Shown: in pieces, positions 1-11,165 of the stretch
Layout: the number at the start of each line of letters is the position of its first letter
Position numbering within the stretch: the first letter of the stretch is position 1
Origin: Diphasiastrum complanatum
Lineage: Eukaryota > Streptophyta > Lycopodiopsida > Lycopodiales > Lycopodiaceae
Length of the DNA stretch: 64,000 nt
Direction of reading: 5' to 3'
Assembly (NCBI GenBank): GCA_029204225.1
Contig: CM055096.1
Location: 71,518,349-71,582,348, forward strand
Position numbers and translations under genes: made by a program
Notes under the pieces: model-generated
Seen by the model: the letters and a program-made list of their open reading frames with translations, nothing else
Databases searched by the model: none
What the model was told of the DNA's origin: nothing

Positions 1-1400
1 TGTCAATTTTTTTTCCTCAACACTCACAAAAGATTCAGTGTGTTCTTCCATGTCATGATGCTCATAGACATCATGTATTAAGTTGTTCATAATTTCAACT
101 TCATATTGCATAAAAAAATCATTTTCAGTACTTGAACTTGATTTTGAGAAAAAAGAAGAGCAACGTCGAGGCCAATTTGTCTCGCGACGTTGTTGTTCAT
201 CTATTCTTGTCATGGCTCTTAATCTCATCTGCTCATGACGAGATAGTTGATTTATATGTGGCCCGTTATATCCCAGTTTTGTTTTGTATATGGAATGGGT
301 GCTATTATCGTCACTAGAACTACACCAACAAAAATGTAGTTGATTGCAAATGGATGAAGGACGTTATTATGTCCATTAATCCATAGATACACTAGAGCCA
401 ACAAAAGATTCTACTTGTGATTTTTGTGCCAAGGAAAGCCTGAGTGCCATCAACTTTACACTTTTTTGGACTACTAGGTTTTGAAGAGTGTAAAGCCCTA
501 TTCGACAAAGCATTTATATCCCTCATTTGATAACAATGTTAATTAAGAGTGTTAGAGGCAATGGAGACCAAGCTTGCATCATCATTTGCCTGTCAAAAGG
601 GACATTCAAGAGCCCACAAATTTTCCCCCTATTATATGATGTAGATTGTATATATTGTTCATAATGATGCTAGTACAAACTATAATACAACTATAAAAAT
701 ATATATTCCTAGTGTATAGTTCTAGCAAATACGCAATTTTATTGACTTTCTTTTTATGTATAACTAACTACCAATGACATATCAACATGATCTTAGGCAA
801 TATCACTTAATTGGTTAGTTTTTGTTGCTTCTCACTTACCTTTTTGTCTTTATTCATGTTGCCTTATATTATAGTAATAAGAGCATATCAAGAAAGGCCA
901 TGGGCTCTACGACTATAGAGCCCTTTATTTTCCAAAGTGCATGAACTTTTTGCGTGAACAAAAATGGAGGACAATCATGCCATATAATGCCTTTAAAGCA
1001 TGAGTTAAAAAATTGTGGCCAGAACTCTAAATTTTTTTGAAAGAATCCAAAATTCTTTGTAAAAGAAAAAACAAAATGATTTGAAAAATTGAGACAAGCT
1101 TTGTCACTCAAAGTTAAAGAATAATTCAATGGATCTAAAACCCAAAAAAATAAAAGAAGAGATTGTAGTTTGAAAAATCCAAAATCTAAAGTCATTTTAG
1201 TGATGAAACTCAAGAGAGTCAAGATAACTAGACACATTAGCTTGTAGCACATTGTGAGGAGAGATGAAGATTCTTGACAAAGCGAGAATGAAAAGTTCAT
1301 GGTCTTAGAGTGGAGTATAGGCCCTGTGGGGCGTTGATCCTTCCTTAAGAGTGGACTTTAGTGATGGAGGTCTACTAACTAGTCTTGGGCCCTATGCCTA
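1..1400. other. AT-rich non-coding stretch, nothing recognised
   Basis: I see no supported gene here. Short open frames exist on both strands, the longest a minus-strand frame of 143 codons at 869-1300, but they are rich in Phe/Leu/Ser with no recognisable motif and look like chance frames in AT-rich DNA. No LTR boundary or inverted repeat was found. Confidence 0.5.
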
Positions 1401-1499
1401 CACTTGGGCATACCAGGAAATATAGAAAGAACATGTAAGTTTGGGGTTTACGAAAGTCTTATAAACATTGGGGCGGGTGGGTGCCAGGTGGGCCATCAA

Positions 1500-2200
1500 C
1501 GTCACCTGGTCACTTACTCCCCCCAAAAAGTTTCGACGGTTACAGTGTCCGCCCGTCACCGGCCTGGGGTCAGCGTGTGCGCATCTTAGTCACTTAAACC
1601 TGAATTCCGCATCGTTGGATTTGCTATCATCTTGCAATTAAGACCATTGAAATGTAGCGTCAGTTTTTAACCTGTACGCCTGCTGCCCGACTTGCCTGTC
1701 TGCGTCATCCTGTCCTTGTCGGCCACACGATGACTTGCCACGTCTAGACTTGGCAATATGGACGTCTTATAACCGTCGATCATAGAAACGTGGCATGCTG
1801 TACACGTCTACGATGAGATCCAACGGTGGCGGGCAGGCACGAGGACCCCTTACAAATACACGAGTGTTTTGTGATGACGAGCCTTCTTCAAAGCAGTGAC
1901 CAGAAACGTCATTTCGACGGGAGGGAGACGGAGAGAGAACTTAGGGGAAAACTTTTTGTTCTATGTTGCAGTAACCTGTATTCACTCTGCCTTTTACTTT
2001 CTGGCTCTGGCTCTGGCGATGGCGATGGCACTTTTTCTTCAGAGACTTCAGAGTTGTCTGCCTCTGCCTCCTCTGGCTACGGCTATGTTGAGGCTGACGT
2101 CTTCTGTGCAGGCACCTTCAGCTCCGTATACAGTCCAGAGTCCAGACTCCAGCAGTGCAGTGTACAGGATAATAGATAATATAGTACTATGCTAACAGGT
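1500..2200 (+). promoter_or_regulatory. GC-richer promoter/5'-leader-like region, possibly of the SUO-like gene
   Basis: Base composition changes from AT-rich to GC-richer around 1,470-1,900. A weak TATA-like stretch (ttacaaataca near 1,850) is followed by a purine-rich leader (gggagggagacggagagagaac near 1,920) and pyrimidine-rich DNA, which is common around plant transcription starts. The decayed BAH exons begin about 0.7 kb further on, so this may be the original promoter and 5' UTR of the SUO-like gene. This is inference from composition and position; the short open frames here (1826-2195) are not supported as proteins. Confidence 0.3.
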
Positions 2201-2900
2201 TTGTGCAGATGTGGTAGGGAGTGGGCATGTGAAAGTGCAATGTCTTGATTTATTGGGCAGGACTCTGAATTCTGTGTCTTGTACATGAAGCTTTTTCAGT
2301 TAGGAAGAAGGTGAGGCTCTTAGCTTTTGCAATAGTTTGATTGTTTTTGGTGATGGCAGCAGAGTTGGGCATACGGGTATAGATTCCCTCTCCCCATCTC
2401 CCCATAGTATTGTTTTAAGCCTTTGAGCTGTATGTGAGAGGTTGAAGACTTGTGCGCGCGTTTGCGTTGCTGTTGGAGGTTTTTTATTTCCTTTTCTTTC
2501 TCCAGCGAGAGTATTTGAGGTCTGTGTTGGTTACTAGGATCGTATTTTCTTATAGGCTAGCGTTTGCGAGCTTCGGATTTGCTTCCTATTTACTTCATAA
2601 TTGGTGTGCTGAGTCTGCGGGAAGATAGTAAATATCAGCTTAGGTTAGCCCAAACGAGTGAGTTTTTATGGTGATGGTATTGTAGCTGTATGTCTCCTTT
2701 CGAGGTGTAGCGGGAGGTAGACTGCAAGGCCACATAAAGTAGATGTGAAGACGAGGAAAGTAGGTAGCCGAGCTAAGGGGGGCAGCTAACTGATATGCAC
2801 GACAACAACACTGGTTATCGCTGACGAGAAGAAAGAGCAGAAAAACTTTCTAAGTTGGCTGCGCCTATGCTTGACAAATCAACGAATCTGAAGGTTTTTC
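2200..2900. other. No gene seen; possible first intron or leader
   Basis: Non-coding sequence between the promoter-like region and the first BAH-like remnant. A loose resemblance to the basic N-terminus of SUO proteins near 2,700-2,830 is too weak and too stop-ridden to call. Confidence 0.3.
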
Positions 2901-2908
2901 TGGAGGTA

Positions 2909-2992
2909 CATGCTTTCTCTAAATCTGACGTTCCCTGGATTCTGTATTGGTAAGATGATGATCAGTCACTTTATGATCTATCTGTAAATGGA
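2909..2992 (+). pseudogene. Decayed exon remnant, first half of a BAH domain (SUO-like)
   Basis: Translating with a shift gives HAFSKSDVPWILYW, a stop, then DDDQSLYDLSVNG. In SUO-type proteins the BAH domain starts with a GDCALFK-like segment, a PPFIGIIRW-like segment, an acidic K-E-D stretch and LSVNWLYRP; the order and spacing match, with losses of single bases. The next part of the domain, starting at the Trp-Leu-Tyr-Arg-Pro segment, is found at 4,686. The similarity is short and interrupted, so this is a tentative call made mainly because it sits upstream of a much clearer remnant and in the right order. Confidence 0.4.
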
Positions 2993-2999
2993 TCTGAGT

Positions 3000-3908
3000 G
3001 TCTCCACTGATAGATCCTTAGGTCCTTCAAACGTCCTCTTGAGTTTTCGTCTTCGCAGCTTTAAACCTTGTGGAGTTTCCAGAGTAACATAGTTTGACAG
3101 TTCCTTGCTTGCAACGAGAAATCTTTACTTTATGTGTCAACATGCTTACTGATACTTTCCTCTTTCCTTTGGTTTGTGTGCTGCTGACATCTTTCTGAGG
3201 AACCAAGAGGCTTTTTGGCCAGAACTTTCTAGCAAAGATAAACAAATGCATAAGTGGCGTTCTCAAGTCTATTGTTTGATGCATATTTGGGATGTTTAAC
3301 CACAAGCTAGCAATCGTTCTTTTTCCAAGTACATTTCGCTAGGTTTTGATGCGGCTGTATCAGGAAACGCCTACTTTGTTGTATTCTTGCTGTTTCGAGT
3401 CTAATGTTACAAGTGGATGTTATAGTATATTTGAAAGACTTCTTATCTGACCTTGTAATATTTTGCCGAGCATGAAAAATGCTATAATAAACAACTATTC
3501 GGTAGGGGACAGGGAAGCTGCTTTTATATAGATTCGATTTACCTAATTAGCCCTACTGTGACTAGCAAAGTGCCGCTATCTAGCATTTCCTTGCACAAGC
3601 TTACCAGACAGGTGCCATAATGGAAGATGGTATATGTTAAAGGCTCTGAGAAAAAAAATAAATTTTTGTACTTTTGTTTTAGATTGCTGAATTGTGTTTT
3701 TCTCCTCATGAGAACAAAAGAACGCAAATCATGTTTATACATTGTTCTTTGCATTATGACAGTTCTATTTGTTCTTTTTACTACTTTACTTGCTAATCTG
3801 TGAACTTGTTTTTCTTTCTCATTTGCCAATTATTCTTGTTTTTGCAATTTGACAAGGGTCCTTGAGGATTATGGTTTTAGGTTTTGGAAAACTTGTTTTG
3901 AAACATAT
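3000..3908. other. Intron-like non-coding DNA
   Basis: T-rich sequence with no supported coding region. The minus-strand frame at 3539-3829 has no recognisable motif. Position between the two BAH-like remnants suggests former intron. Confidence 0.35.
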
Positions 3909-3916
3909 CTTTGTGC

Positions 3917-4559
3917 CATAGTTGCACAGAATCACGTTTTTGGGAGGAGACGTTTCGGAAACTGCGTTTCTGAGAAACGTGTTTCTCCTCCAAGAATCCC
4001 AAAAAAAAAGAAAAATTTATTTTTTATTTTTTTGGAAAAATAGCTTATGGCTGAAATTTTTTTAGGGGATGAATGGTCAAACGAGCGTTTTGCCTCGCAG
4101 AAGTGCAGTAGATGGGGCACAAACAGATCTTGTTTTCAATAGCTATTTGGTTGTTATTTGTTTTGGTTTTCAATAAATGCTCAGGAGGTTCGGGGGGCGG
4201 TAGCCCCCCGGTGGGGGGTTTGGGGGAAACGCCCCCCCGGCCCCGACGGTAAGGCCTCTTCATGACTTGGCCTTCCACTCCCTGAGCGAAAACACACTTA
4301 CTGGGACCATCTGTGATGTAACAGACATGCTAGAGGTTAGTTTTGAATTTTTATCCTTCACAGAACCCAACATGGATTATTGCACCTGAACTGGACCATC
4401 CTGCACCCAAAACAGTCGGCAAATTACACAGTAATTATGCTCTTAATTAGAGCTTTCATCTGATACCCATATTGCCCAAAAAAGAAACCCAAAAAAAAAA
4501 ATTTAAAAAAACGTTTCAAAAATTTCCGAAACGCGTTTCAGAAACGCAGTGCAACTATG
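3917..4559. mobile_element. hAT-type MITE with 8-bp target-site duplication
   Basis: The ends are a perfect 11-bp inverted repeat, CATAGTTGCAC at 3917-3927 and GTGCAACTATG at 4549-4559. Further inside, both arms carry imperfectly inverted GTTTCGGAAA and GCGTTTCTGA motifs. The flanks are a perfect 8-bp direct repeat, ctttgtgc at 3909-3916 and 4560-4567. An 8-bp duplication and a C-A-T-A-G end are typical of hAT transposons. The interior codes for nothing and contains a C/G palindrome around 4,190-4,240, so this is a non-autonomous element. It interrupts the interval between the two BAH-exon remnants. Confidence 0.85.
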
Positions 4560-4685
4560 CTTTGTGCTGGCAACGAAGTTGTAGAATTAGTATTGGAAAT
4601 TGTGCTCTCTTTGAAGCAGAGTAGGCCCCGGAATTCTGCGTAATGCTTGTATTGATGAGAAGGGTGTTGTTGAACTTTTCCTCAG

Positions 4686-4944
4686 CTGGCTTTTACAGGC
4701 CTGATGGAGTGAAGCTTGCAGAACGGGCTTTGTTTGAGGCAGCAGCTATTTTAAATTTGTAGTATCGAAAAGATTATACATCAGCAACGTAACTGCTCCA
4801 ATCAGAGTCACATTCCTTTGGAAAGGTTTCAGGTGTCGTGACTCGCTCAGAAGTCTCTTCTCTCCTGTGTTGATGACTCATCATTATATTATACGACAAA
4901 GAGATATTTATGGTGGCTTACAGATGAGGACTATTTGGATGTGT
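4686..4944 (+). pseudogene. Decayed BAH-domain exon of the SUO-like gene
   Basis: A splice-acceptor-like tract (gaacttttcctcag) precedes the segment. From 4691 the frame reads FYRPDGVKLAERALFEAA, then meets stops; from 4884 another frame reads LYYTTKRYLWWLTDEDYL. These are the YRP..VKLAKG..LEAA and VYDTTNKCLWWLTDQDY segments of the BAH domain of SUO-type proteins. The distance between the two Trp/Tyr landmarks is 217 nt against about 210 expected, so the exon is nearly full length but carries frameshifting indels and stops. Between them KD and LL..V.FL.KG fragments remain. It therefore cannot encode a BAH domain as it stands. It lies 6.2 kb upstream of the intact SUO-like exon, with a copia insertion between. 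Confidence 0.72.
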
Positions 4945-5361
4945 ATTCCTTTTCGTCTTATTGATCACAGTTCTTTTTTCACGTTGCATGATTGGCATTT
5001 TATGGTTTTCAATGATTGCTAGAATTGTTACATGCTTACTTTTGCATCTATAAAATTTCAAGAGTCGAGATTTGATGGGTAAAGAAGATTTTTTGATTTT
5101 AACTATTCTTATCTTTTAATTTCTATTTTCTGTTTTCTTTTTATAGAGGAAGATGATAAAGATTCTCTGCATTCTGATGAGATTGTTTATTCATTATTTT
5201 TTCATGTTAGCATAATATGCTTTTGTCAAAAAATTTCATGTTTGTTACTTTGGATGAATGATCTCCTCTTGGACAACTTCATGTCTGATCCACGTCCTTC
5301 CCAGGGTAGGTAGGGTGTCCACATGATCTTGTCAAACTCATAGTCAACGAACCTTGGTGGA
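4945..5361. other. Intron-like non-coding DNA
   Basis: No supported coding region or repeat boundary seen; T-rich sequence following the BAH-exon remnant. Confidence 0.3.
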
Positions 5362-5547
5362 AAGGATCCTCTTAAACACATCCATGATAAGGCTGAAGGG
5401 AGTTGTCATCCTTGTGGGTCTCAATGATATTGTACATCGAAGGAGTCATACTCCAAGGATCCTCTTAAACACATCCATGATAAGGCTGAAGGGAGTTGTC
5501 ATCCTTGTGGGTCTCAATGATATTGTACATCGAAGGAGTCATACTCC
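5362..5547 (+). repeat. Perfect 93-bp tandem duplication (2 copies)
   Basis: The unit starting aaggatcctcttaaacac occurs at 5362-5454 and again at 5455-5547 with no difference seen. The period is a multiple of three, so a 65-codon open frame passes through both copies, but it has no recognisable motif. Perfect identity suggests a recent duplication. Confidence 0.85.
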
Positions 5548-5749
5548 ATAATCTAGTCTATCATTAGATGAATTTATGCTACTCAAAAAATACCGTTGAT
5601 GTGTTTTTCTTGTGAGGTTATCTGCCCTGTAGGTCATACAATCACTATAGAAATAGAATATTTTTTTCAAACTCAAGGATGCACATGATTTTAAGGGCAA
5701 TCGAAAGTGGGAGGCACGTGATTTTAATTGGGTTTTAATCCTCCAAATT

Positions 5750-6393
5750 TGAGCCCCTAACAACTTACTACTACATTTTATTGGAAGCAAGCTTTATTTT
5801 CAAGGAAATAGAGTCCTCAATAGATGAACTCAGATCTCACCTTGATTTTTAATTTGAGTCAAAGGTCGAACAAAGGTGAAATAATCCTTATTTAATCACC
5901 TAACTAATGGATGGTGGGATTAAGATACTTTAGTTGCATCCGTTAGCAACGAGCATCGGCCTCAAGTGAGGTAAAGAAGTTGAAAAATAGTTTATATTTT
6001 CCATGATATTTTGATCTAAGTAGAGTCTACACGTTGGATTTGTTTCTAAATTCTCACATTTTTGTGAGGTATTTAGAGTCTCATTTGGGTGTGCTTAGTT
6101 CTTGTATTACTTGTGAGGAACAATAATTTTATCCACTTTTTCACACTTGATAAAAAGTGTAAAGTCCTTATAGAGGAGATCCATCGAATCTCTTTTGATT
6201 GCATCCACACCCCCAATAGGAAAGGAACACTTCAATAGATATCAAAAGCCTCTTCCCCACCTCTAGTTAGGTGAAAATCCAGCATGTAATAAGGAAGTTG
6301 ATTGAGCTTTCTTGTCCTAATTTGCCATTCTAGCCTCATCCTTGAGTCTTGCCATGTAGGTGGCTAGATTGATCAACCTACTCCATAAACACA
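5750..6393 (-). mobile_element. 3' LTR of truncated copia element (outer edge uncertain)
   Basis: On the minus strand the copia RNase H region is followed by a purine tract (cgaggag at about 6394-6400), and then a sequence starting TGTGTTTATGGAGTAGG, the expected LTR start. No second LTR is in the window because the 5' half of the element is missing, so the outer edge (given as about 5,750) is only a guess from the 653-bp LTR of a related element at 39.6 kb. Confidence 0.5.
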
Positions 6394-9300
6394 CTCCTCG
6401 AATCTAGCTTTGGAATATAATACACTTATCAATTACTCCAAGTAAAGATCTTAGTTCAATAAATGAATCCTTCGGCAAGGATTTAGTGAACAAATCAGCT
6501 AAGCAACTCGATGAAGTTACATGTTGGAGTTTGATCTCTTTGGCTTGCACCTTCTCCCTCACAAAATGATGAGCAATTTCGATATGCTTGTAGGATTGGT
6601 TGCAAGCGATTGGGCTGATTGGCTATCACAATAGATTGTAGGTACCTCCTCGGCCTCCATGACATGAAGTTCCACCAATAGCCTCTTGAGCCATAAGACC
6701 TCCTTGCATGTAGATGTCAAGGCCGTATACTCGGATTCGGTTGAAGACAATGAAATAGTGTCTTGTTTCTTTGAAAGCCATGATACCACTCCATCATACA
6801 TGAATGTAGCAAATGCACTAGTAGACTTTCGATCCACTTTGTCACTTGCAAAATCCGAGTCACTATAGGCTCTTATTAAGCCAAGATTAGTCCCTTTGTA
6901 GAGTATGCCAAAATTCCTAGTTGATGAGATATATCTGAGGACTCTTTTGGCCATTTTCCAATGTGACACAAGAGGACATTGCATATATTGGCTTAACTTT
7001 CCAACACTATATAACTAAGATCAGGTCTAGTTATAGTTAAATAAATTAAGGAGCCTATAAGCCTTCTATAGAGCGTGATGTCCTCAAAGGATGCTTCATC
7101 ACCACTAATAGATGCTTTTACATTTTGCTCCATTGGAGTCTCAATGCCTTCACAATTCTTCATTCCAAATCTATCTAGGATGGATGTAGCATATCTAGAT
7201 TGACATATGAAGCTAAAATCCAATCCTCTTATGACTTCTATTCCTAGAATGAAGTGCAATAGGCCGAGATCAACCATCCTAAACTCTTTAGATAGAGCAA
7301 TCTTTACATCTCTTATTCCATCTAGATCATTTCCACTTAAAATAATGTCATCAACATACAATACAAGTACAATGATCTTTCCATCATGAAATCTTATGTA
7401 CAATGATGGATCATATGAATTCAAAACAAAATTGATGGAGATAAGAAAAGAGTTTAGCCTAGAGTACCATGCTGTAGGTGCTTGCTTGAGTCCATAGACT
7501 CTTTTTCAAAAAGCAAACGTTTTTTTCAAGCTCCTGCTTGATGAAGCCCTCGGGTTGCCTCATGTAGATCTCTTCCTCCGAGTAGCCATTGAGGAAGGCA
7601 TTTGTAACATCAAGTTGAAGTAGCTTCCAATTGAAAGTAGTAGCAAAACTAATGATCAATCTTATTGTAACTAACTTAGCCCCATGAGCAAAAGTTTCAT
7701 CATAATCAATGCCTTTGGTTTGCAAAAAACCTTTTGCTAAAAGTCTAGCTTTTTACTTGTTTATTGATCCATCTTTACTATACTTTAATCTATACACCCA
7801 CTTGCAATCAAGTTGTTTCTTCCCTTGAGGAAAATCAACAAGCTCCCAAGTATGATTCTCCTCGAGAGCATCATACTCCAATTGCATAGCATTCATCCAA
7901 CTTTTTGATTTACATGCATCTTCATAGCAAGTTGGTTCATCAAGCATTGAAGTAAGAAAAGTGTAGGAAGTGAAAGATGACATGCCTTCCCTTTGATCAC
8001 CTTTGGCAACATAAGTGAGCCTTGATGGCTCGGCCTTCGCTCTTGTGGATCTTCTTGGAGTCCTTGGATCTTGAGATGGATCCTCAAGTTCTTGATCACT
8101 TTGAAGCTCCTCCTCCATCCTAGCATGGTCTTTGACATCAAGATGATTAGTAGCATTATCATCCACTTTACAAGAGTGTCCTTCATAAAAAATAACATCC
8201 CTGCTCACTATGATTTTCTTAATGATGGGATTGAAGACTCTATATCCTTTGCTATTCTCACCATAGCCCACAAATATACCTTTGATAGAAGTGGCATCAT
8301 CCTTCTTCCTTGTATCCAAGGATTGGTGTACATAGCATGTAGATCCAAATATTCTTAGATCTTTGAGATTTGGCTTTTCTCCAAATAGAGCCTCAAATGG
8401 TGTGATTCCTCCAATGGCTTGGTTGGGCAATCTATTGCACAAAAAAGTTAGCACACGTAATTGCCTCACCCTGAAATGGTTTTGGTAGAGAAGCATCTAG
8501 CCTTAAGGCTTTAGCACACTCGCAAAGAGATTTATTTTTTTCTCTCGGGCACTCCATTTTGTTGAGGGGTATAAGGACAAGGTAACTCCCTCTTAATGCC
8601 ATTAGAATTACAAAACTCTATCATTTTATTGGAGATGTACTCTTTTCCATTATCACATCTCAATACCTTAATCTTGGTATTAAGTTGATTTTCAACTAGA
8701 GTTTTGAACTTTACAAATGAATCAAACACCAAACTTTTGCAAGACAAAAGGTAAATCCAAAAAGATACATAGTATTTTGCACCACCATTAAATTCTTGAG
8801 AGAAGCTATGCACATCTGAATGTATGATCTCAAGAGGAGTGTTTGCTCTTTTATTGGATCTTGAAAATGGAAACTTATGAGTCTTTGAGAGGCTACAAGT
8901 CTCACAATGCTTGCCACATCTTGACAAATTGTTGGGGAGGCCGAGTGCGAGTTCCTTTGCACACATTGATTCCATAGCTTTGAAGTTGGGGTGGCCCAAC
9001 CTCTTGTGCCATAGCTCCGCCTTGGTGATCTCTTCCTTTGCCATGTTAACAATCTCCATTGCCACATTAGCATCTAATTTAAACAATCTGCCTTGTTTAA
9101 TTCCCTCAGCTATGCAATCATCATTTTTAAAGATGGAACAAACTCCATGCTTAAATTGTACATCAAGGCCATTATCCATTAATTGGCCAACACTCAACAA
9201 GTTCTTAGTGATAGTTGGTACATAAAGGACATTTTCAAGATTCATCCTTTTGGATGATCCCAAGTACAATGGAATAGTACCTACACTTATCCTAAACTCT

Positions 9301-9541
9301 TGATCACTAGCTGTAAAAATAAACTTTTTAACATCATAAGAGAGTAGATTGGAAAAGTAGTCCTTTTGAAAAGTCATGTGGGAGCTAGCCCCACTATCAA
9401 TCCACCAAGCTTCACTTGTGTTAGATTTGGATGATGGTGTTGAGTTGGATGCCATTGATGATGTTTCTTCTTCATCCTCCTCCTCCTCTTGATGTGCAAT
9501 GTTGCTTTTGTCTTCTTGTGCCTTCTTCTTCTTCAGGAACA
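6394..9541 (-). pseudogene. Ty1/copia pol, truncated and frameshifted
   Basis: Read on the minus strand, blocks follow copia order: protease (WWIDSGASSHMT, about 9400), GAG-pre-integrase (ELWHKRLGHPNFK), integrase (HSDVH, RCDNGKEY, PERKK), integrase C-terminus (about 8496-8000), reverse transcriptase (QLDVTNAFLNG near 7600; YVDDIILSG near 7340) and RNase H (AYSDSDFASD, ISLSSTESEY). Frames break at about 8530, 7740, 7450 and 6990. The integrase core has lost the conserved IDDFSR segment, and gag with the 5' LTR is absent beyond 9541. It is a dead, 5'-truncated element lying between the BAH remnant and the main exon of the SUO-like gene, antisense to it. Confidence 0.93.
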
Positions 9542-10031
9542 AGATTAAAAAGGACGGATATATTTGAGAGAAAGATGAAAAGCTGAATCAAGCATTCCAA
9601 TGGAACATGAAAAGTTGAATTGGAGATGAAATATCCTGAGCCAATAAATAGGATGTAGCAACTGAAGAAGGAACCAGCTGGGCCCTCAATATGTTCTATT
9701 CAATGTAACTAAAGCGAATCCCTCAAAATACAAGGCTCTAAGAATACATATGCTGAAGATGTCGTTGTGGAGTGTTGATGGCGGGTCGTTGATGTCTAAA
9801 ATGCATATGCTCATTGGTGATCCGTGAAACTTTATACCATGCCTCCACTATGCCATTGTTAAAGGACAATGATGGTAATAGGAAAGTGCAACTACCATCG
9901 CTGTGATCCCAAGACTAGGACTGTCAAATAGTAGCGTTAGGAATAAATGGAGCTGTTGTGTATAAAAATCCTAAATGATTTGTAAGGACTAGAATCAACA
10001 AGATTTGGCCCTGATGTATTCCAAGGTTAGA
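9542..10031. other. No gene seen
   Basis: Sequence beyond the broken 5' end of the copia. No motif, LTR or inverted repeat could be supported. Confidence 0.3.
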
Positions 10032-10205
10032 AGCCCGTTTTGAACGTTCCAGAATGTTCCTGGTTGGAACGATATTCATAATAATTTAATTATTCTAATT
10101 ATTTATATGACTTAAATGCTTTGTAAAAAAAACGAATTTTTTTTTTTGAGGGCATCGTTCCGGAACGGAACGCATTCCAGAACGCGTTCCGTTCCGGAAC
10201 GGGCT
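10032..10205. repeat. Inverted-repeat element rich in GGAACG (MITE-like)
   Basis: The left arm begins agcccgttttgaacgttcc and the right arm, reverse-complemented, begins agcccgttccggaacgg; both run into ttccagaat and ggaacgat motifs, around an AT-rich centre. The arms pair over roughly 50 bases with mismatches. No convincing target-site duplication was seen, so superfamily is undetermined. A related one-armed fragment is at 16,845. Confidence 0.55.
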
Positions 10206-11165
10206 CATAGTGATCTAGGATCTGTGCAATATGGTAGCTTTGAACAGTTATTTTGTAAACCTATAGTAGTTACCTCTAGATGGATGTGGAACTATATTGT
10301 CTATTTACCTCTGATGGCTAGTGAAACATGACCATTTCTTGGCAGGCCCCTCTTTAAAATATTGTGTGACACTTTTACCATGTTTGAATGTTTCAAAAGG
10401 TTCTCTCCTTGCACTACATTAGTTTATTGTTTATCTAAAGTTTTGTAATTTAAACCTCATATTGGTATTTTAGTTCATCGTTTTTTCCACTTTGTATTCA
10501 TGAGAGGAAAACATGTTACTTCTTGTATGGAGGTTTAACACAATATTCCAGCATGCTGCTCCGTTGCACGGATATAATTGGGCATAATAGAACCTTATGA
10601 GAAGCTGCGTACAACACTCGAACTTTCGGAACTCAAAGGTTTCTCTTGCTGTACCATTTTGGAAATGAAATAGGGACCTGTCAAACTCCAATCTTTCTCA
10701 AAGTTCCAAGTTTTTTGAAACCACAATCTATAGGCTACTGTAAATGGACTTAAAATTGTCTTTGCACCATCTTTGACTGTTTTTTTCTACCCCAATTATT
10801 TTGCAGGTTCCCCCACGAGAATATCAGTTTCTTAAAAGTTCCTTATAATCGAAACATTCTGATCCAAAAGTCTGGAATTTTGGAACCAGTTTTGTTCGGG
10901 TTTGGAACTTGGTGGCAATATTCCTTTGTAGGAGAGCTTTTGTACTGCTGTCTTGTCGATTGTCTTGATATGTTAGTTGGAGATTGATCTTTAATCGATA
11001 GCGCATGATTTCTGGGTGATTTAAACTGACAAGATTTAAATAATTGTGCACATGTTTTGTGGGGCCTGTAACCTAGCCGTACTCGTAACAGATGCCCACT
11101 CTATTATAAATAGTATTCTGGTTTAATTATTCGTTATATTTGAGTTTTAATGATGCTATTTGACA
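10206..11165. other. Probable intron upstream of the SUO-like main exon
   Basis: No supported coding region. It ends in AT-rich sequence leading to the splice-acceptor-like tract at 11,180-11,194 (atcattcactcag), consistent with the last intron before the main exon. Confidence 0.4.

Noticed and set aside
869-1300. Minus-strand open frame of 143 codons
   Set aside because: No motif, Phe/Leu/Ser-rich composition expected from AT-rich DNA, no splice or promoter support.
1826-2195. Overlapping plus-strand frames with a Gly-Ser-Asp repeat-like stretch
   Set aside because: Two frames are open over the same GC-richer DNA and neither shows a family motif; more likely leader DNA.
6686-9225. Plus-strand open frames over the copia at 6.4-9.5 kb
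   Set aside because: Antisense shadows of minus-strand copia pol, which has clear ordered domains.
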